64,000 nucleotides of DNA. Origin: Pseudocercospora fijiensis CIRAD86. Its lineage: Eukaryota > Ascomycota > Dothideomycetes > Mycosphaerellales > Mycosphaerellaceae. The notes under the pieces were generated by a model. The model made no database searches, was not told the origin of the DNA, and saw only the letters and a program-made list of their open reading frames with translations. The DNA lies in the NCBI RefSeq assembly GCF_000340215.1, contig NW_006921536.1:136886-200885 (forward strand), in the 5' to 3' direction. Position numbers and translations under genes: made by a program. This document shows, one piece after another, positions 1 to 9,183 of this stretch (positions are counted from its first letter, which is position 1; every line of letters starts with the position of its first letter).

Positions 1-190
1 GTCTATAAAGGCAAAGTAGCTTACGATTAATGCGATCGGAGCTAGGTATCTAGGGACGGTAGAAGTATTACTATAGGAGGAAGGGGTATAGGTAATTATT
101 CTATACTCGGTATATATAGCCGGCGTTCGTAGCCGGTAGATACTAATAGTTAAATAGAAAGCGTTTCTCGAAGGCAGAGTGCTACTACTA

Positions 191-672
191 TATAAAATCT
201 TTACTAAGGCAGAGAGGGCTTATATCCGGAATCTAAGCTACTAGTAGGATAGGTTAGCGTTAGAATTCTCTAAATCTCTATATAAGCCTCCGAAGGATTA
301 TCTATTTTAGCGATACGGCTTTATCTCGACTACTCCGTAGGTACCCGAAGAAGCTCGAGCGCTCTTTAAGGTCTTTACTAAGAAGCGGAAGGAGTTCGAG
401 GATTAGGATTAGTTAATAGAGCTATTAGTTAGTCTTAGGTTTCGTAGTTAGACTCGGCCTAAGCATTTGCTTATCGAGTATCTTATACCGAAAGAGGATA
501 GATTAAGACTAAAAACGAGCTTAGATTCGTTAGGTATAGTAGCTCGGTTCCGTTAGTAGGAGAGAGCCGCCGTATAGAAGGCAAAATTTAGGTAGTTAGG
601 GTAGCTAGGAAAGAAATTCTAGTAGTTAGGCTAGCTAGGGTAGCTAGGAAAAAAAATCTAGTAGTTAGGTAG
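191..672 (+). pseudogene. degenerate ORF, unknown repeat protein
   Basis: One plus-strand frame stays open for about 480 bases except for TAG and TAA codons of the RIP type. The reading is basic and hydrophilic, with stretches such as TKKRKEFED, LRFRSQTRPKHLLIEYLIP and RFRQQERAAVQKAKF. The 3' part runs into short tandem repeats rich in GTAGCTAGG. I do not recognise the family. It could be the C-terminal part of a transposon protein cut by the window edge. It is not functional as it stands. Confidence 0.4.
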
Positions 673-690
673 CTAGGAAACAAAAAAAAA
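597..690 (+). repeat. short tandem repeats (GTAGTTAGG / GTAGCTAGG)
   Basis: Three imperfect units of roughly 30 bases, each starting GTAGTTAGG and followed by AGCTAGGAAA and an A-rich tract, lie end to end. They sit at the 3' end of the degenerate ORF that begins near 191. Confidence 0.6.
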
Positions 691-1079
691 GGTAGCTAGC
701 TATTTACTACCTAGCTGTTCCTAACGATACGATGCTATAAAAGAAAGGGTGTTTCCCTATAGCTACTAGTATATATCTACTACTCCTAAGTCCTTACCTT
801 ACCGTACGAAACCTTAAAACATACCGACCGACATTGTATATATACTAGGCGCTATACTAGGAAGGGTAATAACGAGACGATAGTCGAAATAGTCTAGTAT
901 ACGAGCGAGATTACGACAACGTCGAGAGGAGATCGCATACTTACCTTCGAGCCTATCGAGTCCTAGACGACGATTAGGGCTAGATTTATCCTCTCCGAAT
1001 CCTAGTAGTAGGAATTTATTATAGGGTACTACTACCTAGTCCTTACCTTTACGGAGTCTAAGTAGAAGGTTGTTCGGAG

Positions 1080-3960
1080 ATATAAGAATATCGAGTATTA
1101 ACCCGGAAATCTTCGAAAAGGCTAGCTAGGCGTATCTTTAGAAACCCGAGTATATAGAGCAGTTCAATTAATAGGTCTATAAGATATAGTTCCCTTTATG
1201 CTTACGTTCGAAGGAGTATAAACTCCGGAAGTACTCGATACGATAGGGGAGTAAGGAGCGAACGGATACATTCTAGAAGTTCTTTATAGAGGGGGTATTA
1301 TACCGTTATGCGACTTCTCGACTTAAAGGTTAACTAGTAATTGTCTATAACTTCTACGGTTTAATCTTAAAATACCCGAAACTAGGGGATAGGAACTTAT
1401 CGCCTACGAACTATCTCTATTCTAAACGGTATCGGGAATCTTAAGAAGAGAGGAGAGTTGGTATAGATATAGCGTTCTAGAAAGAGGTACGTCTTCTAAA
1501 ATACCGGCTATAGCTGCCGGCTATAGCTACCGGCTATAGCTACCGGCTATAGATTCCGGCTATAGATTCCGGCTACTTAAATCAACCGTAGAGGTCTAGC
1601 TAATTATTATAGGCTACGCTTAAGGAAGCTCTAGGATTAAAGGCTACCGATTTCTCCCCCGAAGACTTTAAGCAACTAGCAAACGAAATGCTAGCTACAA
1701 ACGGTCTTCCGGAAGACTTCTACGAAAGGGAGTCTATATAGAAGATATACCTATATCTTATAAACTACCCTCCCCTATTTCTCGGCGCGACAACCTAGCG
1801 TATTATATTCGAAAAGAATAAAGAGGCTACGTTAGACGACATTCGGGAGATCCTCCGTAATACTCGCCGAGTAGCTATTACTATCGATAGCTAGTTAAGC
1901 CGGACTATAAGAGCCTCCTTCCTCTCGATTATACTATACTTTATTAATTCGGATTAGAAACTCTAGGAACTTATAATCGGATTCCCTAAAATTCTAGGTT
2001 CCTATACTAGTAAGGATATAGCGAAGCTTATCTATACGGTAATAGACAGGGTTAGCGTAATAACGAAACTAATCTCGATTACTACGGACAACGCTAGTAA
2101 TAATCGAACATTGTATAAGGCGTTGTATATACAATTTACTCGTATATATCTTTAAAATTACTAATTATATCGATAGGGTCGAGTACGTAGAGGAGATTAT
2201 AAGGTCTATAATCTAGCTTAATCTTCCGAATATTAAGCTCGCTACGATTCCGGATACGTACAATAATACGTACGATAATAACGATAAAGAGGAGCCTATT
2301 AATAGCCCTAGCCCTAACGAATCGGAGCCGACGTCGTTGCTAGTTATATCCCTATAGAAGTTTCCCTACTTCGCTTATATAGTTCAAATCGCGATCCGAG
2401 CCCTCTTTAAGACGCTTAAAATTGCACTATTAAACGACGACTAATAGAAGATCCTAGATAAGGATAAAGCAAAGTCGAAAGTCGAGAAACTTATTATAGC
2501 AATAAGACGGGATAAAGTAGAGAGCCTCGCTCTCGTTTTATATAAGGTATAACTTTTGTCCGTAGCCGGCACCTATAGCTAGCAACCTAGTATAGTTCTA
2601 ACTCTTTTTCTCTAGCTTCGTCGTCTAGCAATATATACGAACTCGAGCTTATAGAGATATAACCGATTCGAGGCTATTTAAAAGAACCTAATCGAGCGCC
2701 CTAAAACCGATACCTAGAATATCGTATAGAATAAGCGATAGTAAAAGCGGCCTCCTTAGCGCCTACTCCGTTTTACCTAAGACGTTAAGACCCGGTTCGA
2801 TTCGACTTTCTATATAGTTACGAAGGGATATACTTTACGTATCGCTCTCGAGATCTATTAGAGTTCCGAGGGTATTAAGTAGCTTAGCCTTACCGCCGCC
2901 GAATAGCGCTAAGTAGAGTATCTCGTCGATATTAGTAAGTATTACGCGAAGGTTACTACTACGATTAGAAGAACCCGAGGACCGACGATCTACCTTGTCT
3001 TTACGTACTATAACTAGCTCTTTAACGAGCTCGAGGAAACCGTAGCTAAGCTAGCTAAGAAGAGCGTTCCCTAGAAAGTAGCTATAACGAAAGCTATAGA
3101 TACCTCCTATACTAAGTTGTATAAATATTATAGTGCTACCTTTAACTCGTTCGGGGATATTTATAGCGTTACGTACTTGCTTAACCCGGTAGAAAAGGAT
3201 ATATACTAGCAGAGGCCGGAATAGAAGGCGGACGAGGTATAGCCGAAGCATTACTAGACTATTCTAGAAAAGATATTCTACGAGCGTCGGAAAGAAACTA
3301 GTCTAAATATAGCTCCTATAAAGAAAAAGAAGGTTTAGAAGGCTCCGATATTATACCTATTTCGTAGGTAGGAAGTAGAGGCAGAAGAGGAAGCAACTAC
3401 TAAAGTAAATAAAGAAGAGTTCGATCTCTATCGGCGCGCGAGTAAGTATAAACCCGTAGGCTCGGAAAGAGGGCTAATAATCTCTAGATCTTACTAGTCT
3501 TCTAGACGAATTCGGAGACGATATTCTCGCTATATAGTAGCGGTTAGAGCCTAAGTTTCTAACGATAGCGTCGGTCGCTCGGGACGTCCTCGCTATCCCG
3601 AGCGTAGGTATAGGCTATAAGAGGTCTTTTAGTATCGCTCGTTACTAGGGCCGCTTTAATCGAACATACTCGCCTACTACCTTCGAATCTATTATAGTAT
3701 TCCGATACTATCTCCTCTACTAGAATCGCTAAGGTAGGTTACTAAAGATTATACTAAAGGAGTTAATCGAGGAATTAGAAAACCTTAAGATCGAAGAAAC
3801 CTAGGAGCGCGAAGAGAATACGAAATTTAGTCTAAGCGAAACCCTAATTAGCGATAACGAAGAGGAGGAGGGCGGAGGTAGAAGGCGATACCGGGTCGAG
3901 AAGCGGAAACGTATATAGGCTTAGAGTAGCTTTAAGGAGACGAAGCGTTTACGTATAAGG
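1080..3960 (+). pseudogene. hAT-family transposase, RIP-inactivated
   Basis: With TAG/TAA read as Gln or Trp, the frame gives a clear hAT (hobo/Ac/Tam3) transposase. Around 1,870-2,130 it reads VAITIDS-(W)-LSRTIRASFLSIILYF, then LIIGFPKILGSYTSKDIAKL and ISITTDNASNNRTLYKAL, which are the conserved catalytic-core blocks with their Asp residues. Around 3,550-3,660 the C-terminal dimerisation block reads FLTIASVARDVLAIPSVGIG followed by KRSFSIARY, where VERSFS is expected. One or two frame changes and dozens of stops make it a dead copy. The N-terminal half, about 1,080-1,800, is open in one frame but has no recognised BED finger. The 5' and 3' ends of the element were not located. Confidence 0.85.
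1503..1572 (+). repeat. 13-bp tandem repeat, CCGGCTATAGCTA type
   Basis: About five and a half head-to-tail copies of a 13-base unit (CCGGCTATAGCTG, then ...CTA, ...CTA, ...ATT, ...ATT) lie inside the N-terminal part of the hAT frame. The unit is a member of the dispersed TAGCCGG family of this region. Confidence 0.85.
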
Positions 3961-4274
3961 TAATATAGCCGGCGTATATAGCCGGTATATATCCGAAATG
4001 TATTTCGAATTCCTAGGACCTAAACAGACTAGTTGCTATAGTAACCGACCCCGCTTACCTACGGACTATTTCTAATTCTCTATTCGCTCTTCCTCTCCTT
4101 CTTCCCTTTCCCTATATTCTTAAAGACAAACATACCTTAAGGATTCGGCTCTTCGGGCCTTCCTAAGCCGGCTACCTCCCCTTCCTTAAGCTACTATCCT
4201 TTATTCGAATCTAACGATAACCTAATAAGGCGGTTTAATAGAAGACTATTTGTTCTAGAAGGCAAGAAGCATTA

Positions 4275-4916
4275 ATGTCTCCTTACGATTATATGCTTAT
4301 TAATTTTCTAGGTCCTACCGATATACCTTCGTCGCCTAAACGCGTAGATAAATATCTTTAGAGGCTAAAGGGCAAGGGTAAAGCAAGCTAAGTATAGGGA
4401 GACCGTAGCGAGAACGAGATATCGGAAGAGCAAGGCTCTCTATAGTATATACGAAGGAAGGGGGTTCCTCGGAAAACAGTACTAAAAAATAAGAAGGCTA
4501 TAGGTAGATAGGAGAAGGCTAAAAAGAGTAGGCGGACGAAGACTATCGCGAAGAAAAGTTATCTTTCTATTAAAAGAAAGGGAACAAGGCAGGACTCGAC
4601 GATAAAGAAGCGGCGCTTTAAACTAGGTACTATTGCCCTTCACTAGATCCGGCTTTTCTAAAACAAAAGAGGGACCGAGCTTTTAATCCCTAAGACTCCC
4701 TTCTAGCGACTCGTCCGAGAAATTACATTAGATTTTCGGTCTAGTATACGATTTACAGCTAAGGCGATTAGTGCTCTTTAGGAAGCTACGGAGGCATTTC
4801 TCGTAATCGAGCTTAAGCTTTTAAACCTCCTTACTATCTATACAAAGCGGGTTACTCTTTAAAATAAAGATATATAGCTTCTAGCTAAAATTCGGCGTCG
4901 GTTTATAGCGGATTAG
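4275..4916 (+). pseudogene. histone H3-like gene 1, degenerate, intronless
   Basis: From an ATG at 4275 one frame runs 213 codons to a TAG at 4914-4916 with only RIP-type stops inside and no frameshift. The first ~115 residues are a basic tail (KKSRRTKTIAKKSYLSIKRK). The rest is a histone H3 fold in order: FKLGTIALHQIRLFQ (H3: RPGTVALREIRRYQ), TELLIPKTPFQRLVREIT, IRFTAKAISALQEATEAFLV, LLTIYTKRVTLQNKDIQL, AKIRRRF. EAFLV and LLTI...RVTL recall centromeric H3 more than canonical H3, but that is a weak call. The tail is much longer than in normal H3 (about 45 residues). It lies in the repeat compartment, 300 bp past the hAT remnant. A host H3 copy trapped by duplication is an alternative to a transposon-borne gene. 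Confidence 0.8.
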
Positions 4917-5011
4917 TTGGAAATTGTATTTAGTCGTTAGATTAACCTAGGAGGAGGCCTATTTTCGCATCCTTTTACCGGCTATAGGTGCCGGCTACAT
5001 TTCTAATTTTA

Positions 5012-5560
5012 TCTCCGCGCTGTCCCTAAATCTAAGGTACGAAGTAGAAACCTAGCGCTCTATATTTACCCGGCTATTATAGAGACGAGCTATATTTAGA
5101 TTAGTTTCTTCGTATATCGCAACCTAGCGGATAGTAAGCGAAAGGGCGATAGAACGTTTATAATACGTCTCTATTTAGACCTAAAACATAAAGGTCCTAA
5201 GGAGCCCTAGTATCCTAACTATAAGGAGATTCTTTAGTATTAGCACTTTAATCCTCTATACTACGAGGTAGATAGCAAGCCTACGAGAGAGAAACTTTAA
5301 CGAGAAATTCTCTATAATGCGTAGCGCTATTGTATAGCTATAGATACGCACTAAGTCCGGCAACTCGAAGAAGAATTAAGACAGCGTATTAGCGACCGAG
5401 GAAGAGATCGATAGTATACTAGTAGAGTCGAGGTCTTATAAGCGAAGCATAAGATAATATAGGCTCTTAGTCGTATAGAGTAACGTACTATATAAATAAC
5501 TAGGCGTACTACTCTTATTTACTTACGACCTATATCCTAGGATACTCTTCTCGTACTTTT
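5012..5560 (+). pseudogene. degenerate ORF between the H3-like genes, unknown
   Basis: A single frame is open for about 180 codons apart from RIP-type stops. It reads LALYIYPAIIETSYI, RNLADSKRKGDRTFIIRLYL, then a basic, Glu-rich helical part (LEEELRQRISDRGRDR, AKHKII). No family is recognised. Its position between two H3-like genes on the same strand suggests all three may belong to one repeat unit. A dispersed TAGCCGG pair lies just upstream (4,974-4,998). Confidence 0.5.
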
Positions 5561-6208
5561 TATACTCTTTTCTAATGCCTTACCTATAAGCGCTCCGCGA
5601 CAACCGAGTAAATATAAGCTATAGGGTTTCCGCTCGGTACCTTAGCCTCCGAGATAGGGCGGAGTTGAATTTAGAGCGATAGCCGGCACTCGTAGCCGGT
5701 ATATAGAGACGGTAGTAGGCCTTTTCCTACTAAATAACTAGCTTGTTTAGTATAGCCTACCTAATATTTCTTATATTTACTAGCAATAGGCCTAGGTTAC
5801 TTATAAGATTACTATAGCTAGTAAAGGTATTACTAAAGAATATCTATACTATAGTAAGATACTATTATTACGCCGGCTATTTATTAAAAGGAGGCTTTCG
5901 CCTATTACTATGCCGGCTATATATGCCGGCTATATTTCAAAGTCTCCCGTACCTGCCTTTTTTAGCTATGCCTACCTTTTTTAGCCGTGCCTACCTTCTT
6001 TCCTTACTCTAACGTTACTATAATATAGGCTTACGCGAAGCTTACTCTATTGCCTAGCGATACTACGACACTACCGCTATATTCAACCTTCGTATCGATA
6101 CCTATACCTCTACGCTCTATATCTACTACCTCCGTAATACCCTCGCTCCGCGCGTACCTTCGTATACCTTCGTAACGCACTTTTTTCCTCAATTCGACGA
6201 CTTTTATA

Positions 6209-6881
6209 ATAGCGAGTCTACTTAACTAAGTTACGACGCCTCGTAAGAAGGGACCTAGTGCTTCTATAGGTCGTAATAAGACCGGAAATAGTAGAACGAG
6301 TACAGTATATTAACGTAAGAGGGCTGCTACTACTACCGCTAGCTCCGGTACTAGAAAGGGCGTCGCGAGTAAGGCTCCGCGTAAGACAACGGCGGGCAAG
6401 GCTCTACGTAAGACGACAACTAGCGCTTCTACTACTAGTAGCAATCGTACGAAGCGTCGATAGCGCCTAGGAAGTAAGTCCTATTTATAGCCGGCAGCGT
6501 AGCCGGTAGCGTAGCCGGTAGCGTAGCCGGTATTCTTACTGTCTTTTTACTAATCCTTCTTTAGCCGTAGCCCTCCGTAAGATTCGGCAGTATTAGAAGA
6601 GTTCTTAGCTCCTAATCCGCAAAGCTCCTTTCTAACGACTTATTCGCGAAATTGCCTAGGATTATAGAACGGACCTTCGCTTCTAAGCCTCCGCGATAGG
6701 CGCCCTTTAAGAGGCTATAGAAGCCTACCTAGTTCGTATCTTCGAATATATGTTTCTCTTCTACCTCTTTTCGGACTATACTAATACTATTTTAGCGGTT
6801 AACCTTATAGCTATCTACGCGAAGCGTATAACGATTATAGATAAGGATTTTAAAGCACTCGATTAGATTCTAAAAGGCTAG
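6209..6881 (+). pseudogene. histone H3-like gene 2, degenerate, two introns
   Basis: Three exons (6209-6473, 6565-6747, 6796-6881) join to 178 codons in one consistent frame. The start would be ATA at 6209, a RIP form of ATG, and the end TAG at 6879-6881. The tail is H3-like (SKAPRKTTAGKALRKTT). Exon 2 gives VALRKIRQYQKS, LLIRKAPFQRLIREIAQDYR, TDLRF, ASAIGAL, EAIEAYLVRIFE; exon 3 gives NLIAIYAKRITIIDKDF. With TAG/TAA read as Gln this matches canonical H3 almost block by block. Intron 1 splits the GTVAL motif (GGA-A / CC-GTA) exactly; intron 2 has a branch site ACTAATAC and an acceptor TTTTAG, its donor apparently mutated from GTATGT to ATATGT. The gene is inactivated by stops. Confidence 0.85.
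6474..6564 (+). repeat. intron 1 of H3-like gene 2, holding a 12-bp tandem array
   Basis: The intron starts GTAAGT and ends ACTAATCCTTCTTTAG. Between them lie three and a half copies of the 12-base unit AGCCGGTAGCGT (6,489-6,532). Removing it restores the H3 GTVAL motif, which supports both intron and frame. This is the clearest member of the dispersed TAGCCGG motif family. Confidence 0.8.
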
Positions 6882-7267
6882 AATGTCTATATTCGAGACG
6901 GTGCTAGGTAGGATAGATATTCTAGTAGAAAGGATATTCGTAGTATTATCTGCAAGCTTTTCTATATACGAAATAAGCCGCTGTTATACGGCGCTATATA
7001 CTACGCTCTAAATACTCTCTAAGCATATATATATAGTATAGTATGCTTTATTAGCCGTACGGAATAGAAGTCTCCTAAAATCCCGTTAGTACTAAGGAGT
7101 AAAAAGGCCGGCTACGCTACTAGCTACGCTGCTAGGTTTTTTAAAGAACTAAAAGAAGATAGACATTCCGGTTGATTTGTATTAGTTTAGATTTTTATAA
7201 AAAGAAAACAGGGAAAAATAAGGAAGGTTGAAGAGCCTAATAGTTATAGTTATAGGCACTATCCCTA

Positions 7268-7725
7268 TTTTCTAGAGCATATTATATACCTGCCTTCGCA
7301 ACTCTACCTAATACTCCCTCTAAATATCCTTATACTCTACCTACTAAAAATTCAACTAGGTACCTAGACCTATAGCTGCCTCTATATCTTTTACTATCTT
7401 CTATAGGTTAAAGGCCTCTTCTATAGTAGCCTCTACCTCCTTATATAATACGAAGTTACTACCTGCCCTACCCTTTATATCTCCTAAATAACTAAGAGTT
7501 CTAAGGAACGAACTAGCATTCGGCCTTAGTATAGCGAGTGACTAGTAGAACGTTCTATAGAGCTGCCTTATAGCTCTTTTATATACTATGCCGATACCGA
7601 GGGAGGAGCTATCCTAGTACTTAATATTATCGAATAGTTCGGTAGGAAAGTGTATAAACTTCTTAAGGAGGAGGACTTCTAGGGAAATCGATGAGTTCTG
7701 CCTAGATCTAGATAAAGACATTCTG
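7268..7725 (-). pseudogene. degenerate minus-strand ORF, unknown
   Basis: On the minus strand a frame of about 150 codons is interrupted only by RIP-type stops. It contains LGIGIVYKRAIRQLYRTFY, LAILRPNASSFLRTLSYLG, GRAGSNFVLYKEVEATIEEA and FNLQKIVKDIEAAIGLGT, mostly helical. The family is not recognised. It is convergent with H3-like gene 2 and may be part of the same repeat. Confidence 0.45.
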
Positions 7726-8585
7726 CTAAGCAGTTAGGGAATTGAACCGTAAACGAAAGGATGAAATTTATACCTAAGGAGTACAGTTTCCGAACTGAAC
7801 TATAATGCCTTATATATATATATATGTGCTTTTGATTAGTTAGTGCCCTTAGCTAATTGTCTATAGATTTAAGGTTATATAAGTACCTTTATACAACTAC
7901 GTAGCCTAAGTAGGATTCGAAAATTCTATAAGTACTAAGGACTAAAAATGCCGGCTACGCTGCCGGCTATACTACTAAGTCTTACAAAGGGCTTGCTTAA
8001 AGCTACGTATACATTCGTACACTTCTTAAAAACCGATAAATTATATAGTTCGAACTAGCTACTTATATAGTTGCTTAGCAAACTAACCTAAACTAAACTA
8101 GAGTTTCGGCTTAGCAAACCAAACCAAACTAACCCGAACTACTACGGGGTCTATTCGCTATATCCGCCAAGAGCGAGCGCACCTTTAGTATAGTAAGGCG
8201 TACTATTCTATAGGAACGAAGCCAACTAGATAGTAAGACAGTGCGTATAACAGAGCCTTCTAAACAATAGTAGAAGGCTAGTATTATATTACTAGTAATA
8301 GACAATAGTACTATTAAAGAAGATAAGGCGGAAGACTTATTAGATACGTAGTACTGCATAGCAGGCGCCTTATAGTGATATATCGACAGTATTATTATTA
8401 TAGTATCTATAACAACAGTATCTATAACAACAGTATTAATTAGTCTTAATAGACAGCGACAACGACGTAGAAGTAGCTATTAATCTATCTATCTACCTCC
8501 GCGGAAGACTAAATATCGACTATTTACCTAAATACACTAAAAGCCATATTTATATTTACTAAATATAGCCTCTAAATACTAACTA
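7726..8585. other. RIPped sequence without a recognisable gene
   Basis: It holds a short TA run at 7,815-7,827, degenerate repeats of GCTTAGCAAAC type near 8,070-8,130, and a doubled 16-base unit (TATCTATAACAACAG) near 8,404-8,434. No frame resembles a known protein. Confidence 0.5.
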
Positions 8586-8618
8586 CTCTTAATTGCGTTT
8601 AGGTTGAGAATGCTAAGA
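8586..8618 (+). repeat. left terminal inverted repeat of mariner-like element 1
   Basis: The 33 bases starting CTCTTAATTGCG are repeated in inverse at 18757-18789 with one difference (T/C, of RIP type). TA at 8584-8585 is the target site. Confidence 0.85.
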
Positions 8619-8996
8619 CCTAGGAAACCCTACTAAGATTTTGCTAGTAAATTAGCTATTTTGTCCTATTTCTAAGCATACTTACCCTAATACTGAATTT
8701 TTAACTATATTAATAGTATAGCCGTTAAATACGGACGTTAAGGTGTTATTGTATATGTTCTACGCCTTCCTACGCCGCTATGCCTCGCTGCCTGCCCTCT
8801 AAGACTACTAGACTCGCGGTGCTCTATTTTGAAGCTAATTCTAACGTTCTAACTATTGTTTCGAAGACTAGAGCGAGTACGGCGACGATATATCGATAGC
8901 GGAAGTGTTAGGAGCTGTTTAGTAAGGTATATATACTAGATCCGGACCTACTACCGTCGCCTAGTAAGAAGAAGAAGAAGCGCCGTATAAGGAAGA

Positions 8997-9183
8997 TATT
9001 ACGAGTAAGTAACGTATACGTAGATGCTAGATATAAGACTTAATAGGTTCGATAAAGAGCTAAGTCTATCTACGTGAATCCGAATAGTTTTGTGCGGTAC
9101 GCTAAGCGCTAAGTAGTAAGTTAGAGTCGCGTAGGCCGAATGCCTAAGGCTAGCGCTTTCTACCTAGGGCGTAGCCCTTTATA
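8997..9183 (-). repeat. chromovirus 3' LTR (left copy)
   Basis: The 187 bp read TATTACG...CCCTTTATA on the plus strand, the RIP form of the usual TG...CA ends. It is nearly identical to 15553-15739. A purine-rich stretch (minus strand, AAAGAGAGGAGGACGGGGG) abuts it at 9,184-9,208 and is the likely polypurine tract. Confidence 0.9.

Larger units (their letters stand above)
108..7972. repeat. dispersed TAGCCGG / CCGGCTA motif clusters
   Basis: Short paired copies of a motif close to ATAGCCGGC-N5-GTAGCCGGTAT recur in both orientations. They occur near 112-134, 1503-1572, 2558-2575, 3963-3988, 4974-4998, 5678-5702, 5872-5938, 6486-6532, 7105-7135 and 7948-7972. Spacing between the two half-motifs is 3-8 bases. 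They lie between and inside degenerate genes, one array within an intron. I saw none in the gene island; the single similar word near 16,302 is in transposase coding sequence. Confidence 0.75.

Noticed and set aside
3051..3251. 66-codon minus-strand ORF
   Set aside because: Antisense to the hAT transposase remnant.
6748..6795. Reading intron 2 of H3-like gene 2 as a coding insertion
   Set aside because: It has a branch site ACTAATAC and TTTTAG end, and removing it restores the H3 alpha2-loop2 alignment and the overall frame.
8129..8359. 76-codon minus-strand ORF in the RIPped region
   Set aside because: RIP-derived AT-rich sequence with no domain; open by chance.
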